Source of the DNA: CAWEFA01 sp963851385
GTDB taxonomy: Bacteria; Bacteroidota; Bacteroidia; Bacteroidales; DTGW01
DNA length: 64,000 bases
Assembly: GCA_963851385.1 (NCBI GenBank)
Contig: CAWKPE010000024.1
Location: forward strand, 41,320 to 105,319
Direction of reading: 5' to 3'
A model generated the notes under the pieces. That model was not told where the DNA came from and ran no database searches. It saw nothing but the letters and a program-made list of their open reading frames with translations. Position 1 is the first letter of the stretch, and the number at the start of each line of letters is the position of its first letter. Of the stretch, positions 1 through 8,451 are shown piece after piece. The translations under genes were made by a program, and so were the position numbers.

Positions 1-149
1 GTAATTTCAAACTCATTAGGTACCAGATATTGAGTAAACAAGCTTAGATTATCATTTGTGATAATTTTAGCTTGATACCATTTGTTAAAGATTTGTCCTT
101 TTGAATATGTGCTTATTAATAATAAAAAAAGTACAATAATGTATCTCAT
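1..149 (-). CDS. Partial secreted protein, N-terminal 49 residues only
   Basis: This open frame starts at ATG 149-147 on the minus strand and runs off the left end of the window. The first 20 or so residues form a signal peptide (MRYIIVLFLLL, ending near STYSKGQ), so the product is probably exported. The remaining visible residues are too few to assign a family. It lies just beyond site S1 in the minus direction, so it is the start of the next gene unit of the cassette array. The function is unknown. Confidence 0.6.
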   Translation of the reverse strand, partial: MRYIIVLFLLLISTYSKGQIFNKWYQAKIITNDNLSLFTQYLVPNEFEI

Positions 150-178
150 AATTTTGATTTTTCGTTTTTATAATATTT

Positions 179-235
179 GCCCTGAACGTTCGCGGATATA
201 GTGCGTTTTAATGCACTATATACTGTGTTGCCAAC
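179..235 (-). repeat. Short attC-like site S1 (57 bp)
   Basis: The core-like ends are CCTGAAC on the left (181-187) and GTTGCCA on the right (227-233). Between them is a compact hairpin with perfect 9-bp arms, ATATAGTGC and GCACTATAT, around a short loop. It is less than half the length of the other sites and similar in size to the classic 60-bp attC sites. Its right end does not match the left end of S2 as the other pairs do, so it may be a hybrid or an older junction. Confidence 0.6.
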
Positions 236-242
236 CGTAGTT

Positions 243-566
243 TTATAAATCAATTTGTATTTTTATTTTTCCTCCTAAGCCATGTTCAACAATATCGTAA
301 AGTGTCTTTAATGTCACATTACTTGCATCGTTTTCTACTCTTGAAATATAACTCCTTTTTTTATCAATTATTAAGCCTAATTGGTCTTGAGTCAGATTTT
401 TCTTTTCTCGAGCTTGTCGAAGCATAAGTCCAACTCTCAGAGATTGAAATTCTCTATCAAGTTTATCTCGTCTAGGGGTACCTTTTTTACCATAAACCTC
501 ATCTTTTATCTCTGTCCAGGTTGTAATATTTTTATTTTTCATATTAGTTTTAATTTTTCTCATCAT
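243..566 (-). CDS. HigA-like XRE-family antitoxin
   Basis: A helix-turn-helix domain of the XRE/Cro type fills residues 45-100 (LTQDQLGLIIDKKRSYISRVE region). It lies directly downstream of a HigB/RelE-like toxin gene and overlaps its end by 17 bp, the toxin-first order of higBA modules. An alternative start at residue 9 (position 542) would follow the toxin stop without overlap and fits the length of the second antitoxin at 12592-12897, to which it is clearly related (shared YGK.GT..RD motif). By family knowledge it neutralises the toxin and represses the shared promoter. The perfect palindrome at 909-924 is the likely operator. Confidence 0.85.
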   Translation of the reverse strand: MMRKIKTNMKNKNITTWTEIKDEVYGKKGTPRRDKLDREFQSLRVGLMLRQAREKKNLTQDQLGLIIDKKRSYISRVENDASNVTLKTLYDIVEHGLGGKIKIQIDL

Positions 567-891
567 AATAATCCTTCATTAATTTTATTGCCAATTCTAA
601 ATATGACTTTGGTGTCTTTTGTGATTTTTTCTGAAATCCATTTAGCAATATTACTAGTTTACCTTTATCAAAAAAACAAAAAACTCTCCATATATCAGAA
701 CCTAATGAAATCCTTGCCTCATATAATCCTTTTTGTCCCTCGATATGTTTTAAATATTTTTCAGGAATTCGCTGCTGATACTCGATAATTTCAATTATTT
801 TAAAAATCTTATCCTGAACTTTTTTTGGTTGCTCTAGGAGAAAATTTTTGAAATAATTTTTATATGAAATTACTTCTCGTATTTTAATCAA
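550..891 (-). CDS. HigB/RelE-like toxin (Gp49 family)
   Basis: This is a small basic protein with the RelE/HigB core: YKNYF near the start, then a GLYEARI..GSDIWRVFCFFD segment and a GFQKKSQKTP tail. It is typical of phage-Gp49/HigB toxins, which in characterised members are ribosome-dependent mRNA endonucleases. It is closely similar to the second toxin at 12878-13228. The frame stays open to 906, but a TTG start there would lie inside the promoter -7 element. The TTG at 891-889 gives the same N-terminal length as the paralogue and is preferred. No ATG start exists in this frame, so the start is uncertain. The antitoxin follows. Confidence 0.8.
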   Translation of the reverse strand: MIKIREVISYKNYFKNFLLEQPKKVQDKIFKIIEIIEYQQRIPEKYLKHIEGQKGLYEARISLGSDIWRVFCFFDKGKLVILLNGFQKKSQKTPKSYLELAIKLMKDYYDEKN

Positions 892-903
892 TACATATTT
901 AAA

Positions 904-935
904 CAAAGGTAACTTATAAGTTACTGAAAAGCAAA
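904..935 (-). promoter_or_regulatory. Promoter and operator of first HigBA module
   Basis: On the minus strand, TTTG (935-932), a 20-nt spacer and TACCTTTG (911-904) match the Bacteroidota promoter. A perfect 16-bp palindrome, GTAACTTATAAGTTAC (909-924), sits in the spacer and touches the -7 box. It is placed to let the antitoxin block RNA polymerase. The operator role is inferred. Confidence 0.6.
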
Positions 936-953
936 TTTATTGAGGAAAAATTT

Positions 954-1084
954 GCCTAAACGGTTGCGGCTATGCCCAGTGCGGGTTTTAATAGAACTGA
1001 CCTATCCAAATACAACAAATGTAATAGATAGCACTGACTTTTGCACCCCACTTAACCCCGCATTGGGTATAGCCGTTGTTAGGC
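954..1084 (-). repeat. attC-like site S2 (131 bp)
   Basis: The left core is GCCTAAAC (954-961) and the right core GTTAGGC (1078-1084). The outer arms pair as a long imperfect stem (GGCTATGCCC with GGGTATAGCC, GCGGG with CCCGC). The tail AGGCA to the right of the GTT matches TGCCT at the left end of S3, as expected if both belong to one excisable unit. The site separates the first toxin-antitoxin unit from the reductase gene. Confidence 0.75.
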
Positions 1085-1090
1085 ACTGTT

Positions 1091-2054
1091 TTATTCGGTT
1101 TTTGTTCCTAAATTGTCAATTATATTCTTAAAACTATTCATTACAGGCATACTGATACCAAGACTTGTACCTGTTCCAATCAAATCGTAATAAAATGTTT
1201 TTATCTCTTTCGGGTCAGCTAATGCATGTGCCGTATTTCTTTGGATGTATTTGCTATGATTAATTAATAATTTCATCATGAACATATAGAATATTTTTTT
1301 CAAAGACGAATCAGTAATATATAACTCAATTTCACTGTATTTATCAATTTCGACACCTCGCGCCTTTAATATCTCAATGCATTCCCGAACGGAAAGCATC
1401 AATGATTGAACTAATTGTGGCGATTTTAAAACTGACTTCAAACTGCCAGCTTGTACAACCGCTGGCCAACCTCCGCCATCGGTGGCATATTGAATCCATA
1501 GATAATGTAAAATATTGTTTTGAATTGTTGTTTTTACATCTGCTGATATGAACAAGGTTTGAGCTCTTTTCAAGATTTCAGTTTCAACATTATCAATACT
1601 TCCAATGTCAATCGCATAAATTGTCCCAATTAATTTATTTTCATGAAAAGTACCACCGGCTTTAGCATCTCCAAAAATGTATTTATCGTGAGGAAGAATT
1701 GAATCAATTTCCAAAGTACCCTTCCAATTCTGTGTTAATAGGATATACCCGGCATTGGGAATTGCTGGTACTATTTGTTTCAATGTATCTTCCAGAGCGT
1801 AATGGTCGTACAGGAATAATAACCATCTCATAATCGTTTTTTGATGGAATGGTTTCAATGACTGAAATTTGGTAAATATCGTTACACCATTTTTTATGAC
1901 CTTTGCGTTTATCCATCATATCAATAGCAATTCCATTACGAAATTGGTCAGATCTTCCCTGTCGCACTAAATGTGTAATGGTATGTCCGACTTTAGAGAG
2001 CGCCCACCCGTAAATAGAACCAATTACACCTGCACCTACAATCAATACTTTCAT
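1091..2054 (-). pseudogene. Ketopantoate reductase family protein (ApbA/PanE), frameshifted
   Basis: The N-terminal part (2054-1704) carries a Rossmann NAD(P)-binding start (MKVLIVGAGVIGSIYG, GxGxxG) and the family-typical hydrophobic strands. The frame then breaks near 1808. The rest continues in another frame (DHYALEDTLKQ onward, to 1091) with the C-terminal helical domain, including a GTGTSLGISMPVM segment. Removing one base near 1804-1809 restores a 320-residue protein of normal family length. Members reduce 2-dehydropantoate or related 2-oxo acids, but many paralogues have unknown substrates. The gene fills the unit between S2 and S3 and has an unusually strong ribosome binding site. True pseudogene or sequencing indel is undecided. 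Confidence 0.75.
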
Positions 2055-2059
2055 ATAAA

Positions 2060-2066
2060 CCTCCTT
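2060..2066 (-). promoter_or_regulatory. Strong Shine-Dalgarno for the reductase gene
   Basis: The minus strand reads AAGGAGG, then 5 nt, then ATG. This is a near-perfect anti-16S match, rare in Bacteroidota and absent from the neighbouring genes. It fixes the start at 2054 and hints at a donor from another phylum. Confidence 0.65.
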
Positions 2067-2087
2067 AAAATAATTTTATAAAATGTT

Positions 2088-2217
2088 GCCTAAACGTTCG
2101 AGTGTATGTGCTGTGCGGGATTTGGAGCTGCGTCTGTATCCCTTTAGACGAACCACATTATAAGTGCTAATGTTGCCTACTCACTGTCTCCCGCATAGCA
2201 TATACACCGTGTTAGGT
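2088..2217 (-). repeat. attC-like site S3 (130 bp)
   Basis: The left core is GCCTAAAC (2088-2095) and the right core GTTAGGT (2211-2217). The outer arms GAGTGTATGTGCTGTGCGGGA and TCCCGCATAGCATATACAC pair with few mismatches. The bases right of the GTT (AGGTAC) match GTACCT at the left end of S4, about 5 kb away, so S3 and S4 bound one large unit. Confidence 0.75.
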
Positions 2218-2733
2218 ACTGGGCGTTTTAATCATTTTTTGTCTGGTCTTATTAATCTATTCTATAGTCAATATTACGAAAGTTAATTAAATGTACAAAA
2301 TTGATTTAGTTTTTCTTAGGGGGGTTTTCATAATGGCCTGCTAAGGACAATATTGTGCGCTGGCTTTGGAAGCTCTTGACGCTTTTGTGATCGTGCGATT
2401 GCTATGCGGGAAAAGCGGCATGTGCTTTCAAATTGGGCTGGCTTCTTAAATTAAAATATATTAGTCTAAATACACTGTTCTTATCTTGCTTACCGAATCA
2501 GGTGTCAAAGTATCTTCATAACGAATCCTACTGAAATGTGTCACTGAATCAAGTTAGAGCAAAAGTATCCAGATACCCACAAAACAAGTCTTGCATTTGA
2601 GAAATACTGTGTCAAGGTAAAAATAACCTGTCATTGGAAACAGATAATGTAATACGGTGCAATGAATCTTAATCTTACATTCAGAAGTGTCTGATTGTAA
2701 CTTAACCTTATAACTTTGAGCCAATTGAGCCAA
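2218..2733. other. Gene-free 3' part of the large conflict unit
   Basis: No convincing coding frame is seen. Positions 2340-2455 are richer in GC than the surroundings, with motifs GTGCGCTGG and TTGGGCTGG that recall the non-coding stretches near 6899 and 12161. At 2717-2745 the 9-mer TGAGCCAAT occurs three times (two in tandem, one after 2 nt), across the stop codon of the upstream gene. Confidence 0.5.
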
Positions 2734-4062
2734 TTATGAGCCAATTAATAAATAGCTTGTTCCTGCTCCTATTTCACCAGACCTTGTAAGAACTTTATAT
2801 TTTTCAACAAGTTCAGACAAATCCCTTGATGCCGTAGCTTTAGATACATTATTTAATGCTTGATATTCGCTATTTGTTATCTTCCCAGTTTCTTTAACAT
2901 ATTTCATTGCTTGAATTTGTCTTTCATTTAATCCAAGAGACTTGAAATATTCTGCATTGTAAATATCTTTTCTAAACTCAACCCAAAAACCAGACATATC
3001 ATAAAAATATTTAGGTTTAGGTAGTCCAAATTGAATACACTCGTTTATCATCTTCAATGTACCTCGACCCCATGACTCAATATAACCACTCCTGAACAGA
3101 GCATTTGCAATATCTGGATTATAAGGCTTTGATGGATGCTTGACACTCAAATTCTCTACTGTCCAATTTTCCGGCAATTGTCCTTCATTCCAGAAGATTA
3201 ATTTGTCGTTATATACACTTATCTGAATAGGCACACCTCCTGAATAATCTTTATGAGAAACAGCATTGAGTAAAGCTTCACGAATTGCTTCTTTGGGATA
3301 CTCATATTTCTCAACTCTGTTTAATCCTTCGTAACTAATTGAAGATTTAATGTATTTTGCAAATAACAAATCCATGGTTTTCTCGACCTGCTCAAATAAA
3401 TTACCGTGAACTTCGTCCTGAAACTTTAAATCATCATCAGTTTCAAAGTAACCAATTTTAATGTATGCTCCTGTAACAAATTTTTCAGGGTTCGAATGAA
3501 ATAAAAGTATAGCAGCACGTTTCAAATAACCGTTTTCCTTTAATTGCATGTTGTCAATCAAAAGCTCATTACTATCGGTCAGAACATCTTCTTCAATTCG
3601 TTGAGCTTTAACTGCCTTCTTTCTAAAAAAGTCAAATGTTTCCTTCTTTAAGTCCTCAACATTGACATTTGGCACTGGTACACCATCCCAACGTTTACCT
3701 TTTTTTTGCAACATGAATTTATCAAGTGCAGCCCCTTTCAATTCCTGTTTTGTACTTCCACTCCGATAATGGTATTGACCCTTGTAATTGACCGGATATG
3801 GGTAAGCCTCAACTATGATTTCAATAAAATCACCTTTACGTGTTTGATGTAGGTTCACATCTGCTAAAATGCCAAGTATATCTTTGACTTTATTTGGAAT
3901 ATCTACCAGTAATCTCTTGGAGTCTTTGACACCAACCACATCCCCGGAATCATTTTTGCCTATATAAATAGTGCCTCCATTGGCATTAGCAAATCCGCAA
4001 ATCCATTTCAGGTATTCGTCTCTCCATGATTCTTTATATTCTATGTTTTGATTTTCTGCCAT
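2734..4062 (-). CDS. AlbA_2 / HATPase_c_4 ATP-binding protein
   Basis: Residues 5-115 look like an AlbA_2 (Schlafen-like divergent AAA_4) domain: N-terminal EYKESW, FANANGGTIYIGKND and a GxYHYRSGS.KQ motif. Around residues 255-345 is a GHKL-type ATPase segment (REALLNAVSHKDY followed by NEGQLPENW and GRGTLKMI). The C-terminus (about 380-440) resembles a winged helix (ITNSEYQALNNVSKATASRDL). This architecture is widespread in predicted regulators and conflict modules, and its biochemical role is poorly defined. It starts 4 nt after the primase-helicase stop, so the two are very probably one operon. The final codons belong to a triplicated 9-mer. Confidence 0.8.
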   Translation of the reverse strand: MAENQNIEYKESWRDEYLKWICGFANANGGTIYIGKNDSGDVVGVKDSKRLLVDIPNKVKDILGILADVNLHQTRKGDFIEIIVEAYPYPVNYKGQYHYRSGSTKQELKGAALDKFMLQKKGKRWDGVPVPNVNVEDLKKETFDFFRKKAVKAQRIEEDVLTDSNELLIDNMQLKENGYLKRAAILLFHSNPEKFVTGAYIKIGYFETDDDLKFQDEVHGNLFEQVEKTMDLLFAKYIKSSISYEGLNRVEKYEYPKEAIREALLNAVSHKDYSGGVPIQISVYNDKLIFWNEGQLPENWTVENLSVKHPSKPYNPDIANALFRSGYIESWGRGTLKMINECIQFGLPKPKYFYDMSGFWVEFRKDIYNAEYFKSLGLNERQIQAMKYVKETGKITNSEYQALNNVSKATASRDLSELVEKYKVLTRSGEIGAGTSYLLIGS

Positions 4063-4066
4063 AACT

Positions 4067-6212
4067 CTATTTTAAAAGTTTCTTATAATAACGGTTTCGT
4101 TGTTTAAACATTTTGTCAAAATAATCAATTTTCGTGTCTCTGTAATCAAAAATTACTGGTGATTTTCCTGACCGCTGAATACGACCAATGTATTGAATTA
4201 ATTTACCTTCAAATGCAAAGGGATAAACGATAAAAAGACATTCCAGGTTATCAACATCAACACCTTCGCCAAAGTACTGACCCGTAGAGATAACAATTTT
4301 ATAATGACCTTGTTTTAATTGTTCAAGTTTGCTTTTCCGGCTTCGTTCTGAGTCATCACCATGAATGGTAATTGTTTCAAATTTATCTTTAAGATAGAGA
4401 TTTAATATATCCACATGGGCTTTGCGTTCAGTCAGGACTAAAACGGTCTTAAAACGTCCAACATTTTTTTCTAAATCATCAATAATAAGCGAATTTCTTT
4501 GTGTATCGTGAATCAAGATTCTCGAAATACGTTTCGTATTTATCAATCTTATAGTCGAAAGGGGCGTAAAGATTTGTTTCTCTTATATTAATTTCAGCTT
4601 TTAATTTATTTTGCCGGATTTGTTCTATCTGTTCAGTATTAAAAAGAATATTTCCAATATAAACATAAATTAATTTTTCGTCATTATTCTTGCGTTTGGG
4701 TGTAGCCGTTAAACCATATAAATAAAATGAATTAAAATTTACGATAGCTTCTCTGAAAGATTTTGCAGGAATATGATGGCACTCATCAACGATTATTGTT
4801 CCAAAACTATTGGCTATTTTAGAAATTTCATCATTATGCGCCAGAGATTGTATCATAGCAACGGTAATTTCTTTACCAATCTTAAACTTTTGGTTGCCAA
4901 TTTGACCTATTTCTTTTTTGGGAATTTTTAGAAAGCTTTGTATCCTCTCTATCCATTGGTCGAACAATTGTTTTCGATGAACAATGATTAAAGCTGGTTG
5001 ACGTTTTTGTGCTATAATTTCAAGCCCAATGATAGTTTTGCCAGAACCAGGAGGCGAAACAATTACTCCAAAATCTTTTTCAGCAATCTTTTCGATAGCT
5101 AATTCTTGTTGCGGTAATAATTCAATTTCTGAATCAAAGTCAACCGGATCAAGTTTTTTTCGATTATCAATTACTTTATATGAAATGTCTTCCTGTTTGC
5201 AGAAATTTATCAGGTTAGCTACAAAACCTCTTGGAATTAAAACTCCTTCAGGAGTTTCCTCAATCAACCTGAAATATTTTTCGATATTAAAGGTTGATTT
5301 TCCCATGTTCTTTTTAACTAAAAAATCAGAATTGAGAAAATTCAAATTATTCCTAAGAAATTCTATAAGTTTTTTGTTTAGTTGGAATCGTTTTAGATAA
5401 ACCTGATTGCTTATTTGAATTTCAATTTCATTCTGGTTCTTCGGAATAAGATTTGATTTTATTGATTCCTGCGGCTTTTGATTGAAGAAACTTTCATAAA
5501 GATTCAGAAACTTATTCATTGAGAGTTTCTGAAAATCTGCAATCGCTTCAAACTGATTAGAAAATGGTTCAAATGTTTCCGGATTGATAAATGCAGAATT
5601 ACCTTTTTGAATAGATTTGCCATTTAAGGGTAATGCTATTAAATTACCCAGTCCTTTACCGGAATGAAAATCCTGATTTGGGAATAACCTGTCAAAACTC
5701 GGCTCCTTTTCGAAATGTGAAATAATTGATGCTTCTCGCAAAAGTTCAAACATCAATTTTCTGGTTTGCTCTGCAGGAAAGTTTTCTTCAAAAAAAATCC
5801 ATAAATGACCACCATTTCCTGAACGGGAACGCTCGATATAAGCAGGGATTTTAAATTTGGCACAAGTGTAATAGAGTTTTAGTAAAGATTCTTTCCAATT
5901 ATCTTCATCAAAATCAGAAGTTATAAAATGAGAAGTATTATCTTCTAAAAGAGGATATATGCCAACTGTTTCCTTGCCAGATAAATGATTTAAAATTGCT
6001 TCATTGCTAAAAGGTAAAAATTCTTTTTTTGTATAATCTTTAAAAGTCCCGCCAGAAGCTTTATGTTTATTGTAATCACTCCAATCAACTTTATATGCCG
6101 GCATATAACTGCTTTTCCCATCTTTCTCCCAGCGAACAGCGTAAACATCTTGTCTACCGTAAAAGAGGGATTTGAAAAGAGCTATATGTTCCGGTGTAAA
6201 ACTCACAATCAA
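4067..6212 (-). CDS. TOTE-type archaeo-eukaryotic primase fused to DEAD/DEAH helicase (frameshift)
   Basis: Residues 1-230 match the primase domain of TOTE conflict proteins: an SDFD pair (D100, D102) and the SGNGGHLWIFF motif with H136, the expected catalytic positions. A superfamily 2 helicase follows, with Walker A PPGSGKT (387-393), a DECH box (476-479) and TATP (502-505). The second helicase lobe, with VSTGQ and QYIGRIQRSGKS, is in another frame (4546-4067). Dropping one base near 4519 (GAGAATC) joins them into about 714 residues. Family knowledge places such proteins in invader-defence or selfish-element conflict systems. It is upstream of the AlbA_2 gene in the same unit. The break may be an indel artefact. 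Confidence 0.8.
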
Positions 6213-6288
6213 TTTTTTCTAAGTAAGTTTTAGTTACTCAAAAATAGACAAAAATAACACGGTAAGTAATTATTATTAAAAAAAGACC

Positions 6289-6536
6289 GACGAGCCAAAA
6301 GTATTTTTATGGGTGGGTTTACAGGGCTATCGGGAATAATTAATTTACTCTACTTTTTCTTTGTCAGCCAAACAAAGAAAAAGATAGCAAAAAGAAAATT
6401 CACCACGGATGAAGAAATCAGGTTTTGGTTTTGAAAGTAAATTTGGAAAAGTGGCACATAAATAACTATTGCGCTTTTTAATGTTTGGAACTTATGCATC
6501 AAAACCTGCTTTCCTCACCATCCGTGGACGAGCCAA
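6289..6536. repeat. Small hairpin-rich element with 10-bp direct repeats
   Basis: GACGAGCCAA occurs at 6289-6298 and again at 6527-6536. Inside is a perfect 12-bp hairpin (CTTTTTCTTTGT 6353-6364 with ACAAAGAAAAAG 6372-6383). There is also a longer two-step stem: CCACGGATG 6403-6411 with CATCCGTGG 6519-6527, and CAGGTTTTG 6419-6427 with CAAAACCTG 6500-6508. There is no coding frame. It could be a MITE-like or other dispersed element; the identity is unknown. Confidence 0.45.
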
Positions 6537-6601
6537 CGCACATGGCAAAAAACGGGAATGACAAAACTTAATTATAAACAATTTAAACTTCAATCAATAT
6601 C

Positions 6602-6697
6602 ATGGGATTCTTATCTAATATTTTTTCAGGTGGAGCTAGCAGCGTTATTGATTCTATTGGGAACACACTTGACAAAGTGATTACAACCAATATTTAA
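6602..6697 (+). CDS. 31-residue ORF resembling the N-terminus of a phage 3TM holin
   Basis: This short plus-strand frame encodes MGFLSNIFSGGASSVIDSIG followed by NTLDKVITTNI and a stop. The pattern is reminiscent of the first 30 residues of 3TM-type phage holin-like proteins (a short amphipathic leader, then a LDKL.TT motif). The transmembrane part is missing, so it would be a remnant. It is the only plus-strand candidate in the array. Family assignment is from memory of the motif and is tentative. Confidence 0.3.
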   Translation: MGFLSNIFSGGASSVIDSIGNTLDKVITTNI

Positions 6698-7198
6698 ATG
6701 ATCTATAGCAAGTGCCACCAACCTGTTCTTCCAAAAATGGTATTATTTTATCCATCAAAAATGATATAAAATATTAAACATCAAATGTATTAAAAAGCAA
6801 TAGTAAAATTGTACTTTTTTGTATGCTAGAACAGATTAAATATAAACTGATTTATTATACATTCCAAACTGTTAGAACAATTTTCCAAATTGGAACCTGT
6901 GCGAGGGCAATATTGCATCTCTTTTGCAAACCATTGGATAAGGTGTTAGCTTGTGCGGGTTTGCAAATGTGCTGCAATGTGAGTGGGCTGTTAATCGAAG
7001 CGTTCCTTAATGCGTCCCGAAGGGCGCAAGGCGGGCTGGGAAAAACTAAATCAATTTCATCGCACATAACGGACGTATCTATAAGAAATCAGTAAAGAAC
7101 AATATAATTTAAAAAGTCTACAATCGTGTCACAATGAAATAATGTGTCAATATAATAATCAAATGTCAATATAGTAGTAAGTCTTTCTTACGCCTTGT
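6698..7198. other. Gene-free 5' part of the large conflict unit
   Basis: No supported gene. Positions 6895-7070 form a GC-richer island with repeated TTTGCAAA-like words and the segment GTGCGAGGGCAATATTGCA (6899-6917). That segment reappears in diverged form at 12161-12179 (GTGCGAAGGCAAAAATGCA). The rest is AT-rich. Long frames across the island exist on both strands but have no protein-like features. Confidence 0.45.
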
Positions 7199-7329
7199 AC
7201 CTAAACGTTCGAGTGTATGAGCCGTAAGGGATTCGGAGCCACTTCTGTATCCAGTTACACCAAAATTAAATATATTTTCTGACCTTAGCAAACCACTGCC
7301 ACCCTTATGGCTTATACACTTTGTTAGCG
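7199..7329 (-). repeat. attC-like site S4 (131 bp)
   Basis: The left core is ACCTAAAC (7199-7206) and the right core GTTAGCG (7323-7329). The arm AGTGTATGAGCCGTAAGGG pairs with CCCTTATGGCTTATACACT with two mismatches. The interior TATCCAGTTACACC and TCTGACCTTAGCAAACCACT is shared with S6 and, in part, S9. The right flank AGCGCCA matches TGGCGCT at S5. Confidence 0.8.
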
Positions 7330-7336
7330 CCAGTTT

Positions 7337-8299
7337 TTATTCTTTTAATTTTAATTCAAAATCTATATCGAATTTGTTAGTCTTTATAAGTTTCTGGAAT
7401 GTTGCGATCAAAATTGTTATAGCTAGGTCAACAGCATTAGAATATTCAATTCCTTGAAATTTATAGAAATTATCCGAAAGATCATCATATAAGAATCTAT
7501 TCGGAATATTTAAGACCCCATGAACGAATTTAGAACGAAAATCATACATCCTGGATACTTCTTTTTTAAATTCTTCTCTTTTCCCAAGATAAATTTCAGT
7601 TTTTTCACTTAACTGACCTTGTAAATTATAAATTCCTTTGCAATATAATGCTTCAAGAGCTACAAGAGCCCAAAAGATTTCATCAAATCTAAAATCAATA
7701 GAACTATTGAATAGATAAGAAAATGCATTTAATGATCTTTCCAAAGGATTTGTACTAAGTTCATCTATTCCTTTTTCATTACTAAAATACCAATTCCATA
7801 CTTGTTTTAAATCTAATAATTCTATCTTCGGCCACTTAATTTCTTTGTTTCGTTCCATTGCAAGTTCAATTCGATGAAAAATTCTATCTATTGTATGAAT
7901 TTTTACTCCATTTTTGAAAAGTACACCTTTTCCAGTATGGAATAATCCTGGCTTTGCTATGTTGAACACAATGATCGAATTGCAGATTCTTTGCAAAAGG
8001 AGAAAATCAATGCTTTCTTGTCCATTCACTTGTTCGAGTTGTAGTAATTTATCTTTATCTACGTTAGTCTCATATTTTATTTTATAATCTTCAGTTTCAT
8101 GAGTTCCTTTAGATAAATCGCAAAAATCTATAGGAATTTCTTTGGTTATCTGTAAACTTATATAGCCTAATTCAATATCAAATTTTTTAAAAATTAATTG
8201 CAAATTAGAGTTTGAAATCTCCTTTAAGATAGTTTCAAAATCAATCCACTCCTGTTCAAAGTATTTGTCAATCGGTATATATGCAATATAAATATCCAT
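7337..8299 (-). CDS. ApeA-like HEPN domain protein
   Basis: The C-terminal half resembles the Apea-like HEPN domain: a helix ALVALEALYCKG, then the RSKFVHG segment giving an R-x4-H motif (R255, H260), the catalytic signature of HEPN ribonucleases. The N-terminal 180 residues are mixed alpha/beta and were not matched to a known family. HEPN proteins of this type are often in anti-phage or abortive-infection systems, so a defence role is plausible but not shown. It is a single-gene unit between S4 and S5. Its ATG lies about 15 nt from the S5 core, so expression probably depends on upstream read-through. Confidence 0.65.
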   Translation of the reverse strand: MDIYIAYIPIDKYFEQEWIDFETILKEISNSNLQLIFKKFDIELGYISLQITKEIPIDFCDLSKGTHETEDYKIKYETNVDKDKLLQLEQVNGQESIDFLLLQRICNSIIVFNIAKPGLFHTGKGVLFKNGVKIHTIDRIFHRIELAMERNKEIKWPKIELLDLKQVWNWYFSNEKGIDELSTNPLERSLNAFSYLFNSSIDFRFDEIFWALVALEALYCKGIYNLQGQLSEKTEIYLGKREEFKKEVSRMYDFRSKFVHGVLNIPNRFLYDDLSDNFYKFQGIEYSNAVDLAITILIATFQKLIKTNKFDIDFELKLKE

Positions 8300-8314
8300 G
8301 CTTTCTTAAATTGG

Positions 8315-8443
8315 CGCTAAACGTTCGCGGGTATGAAATGTAGCGAATGCGGAGTGCATCAGTATCCAGTTACACAAACCTTGTTGCGGGTTGCTACACT
8401 TCGCAAACCACTTCAACCGCTATATTTTATACCCGTTGTTATG
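8315..8443 (-). repeat. attC-like site S5 (129 bp)
   Basis: The left core is CGCTAAAC (8315-8322) and the right core GTTATGG (8437-8443). The arms CGGGTATGAAATGTAGCG and the CGCTATATTTTATACCCG counterpart pair. The right flank ATGGGCA matches TGCCCAT at S6. The inner TAGCGAATGCGG and the GTTGCGGGTTGCTACACTTCGC segment form a further nested stem not shared with S4. Confidence 0.75.
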
Positions 8444-8451
8444 GGCAGAAA

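Noticed and set aside
940..1131. 63-residue plus-strand frame
   Set aside because: It lies within site S2 and is an artefact of the repeat.
6823..7095. Open frames of 90 and 70 residues on both strands
   Set aside because: They share the same GC-richer island, have no protein-like features and no plausible start signals.
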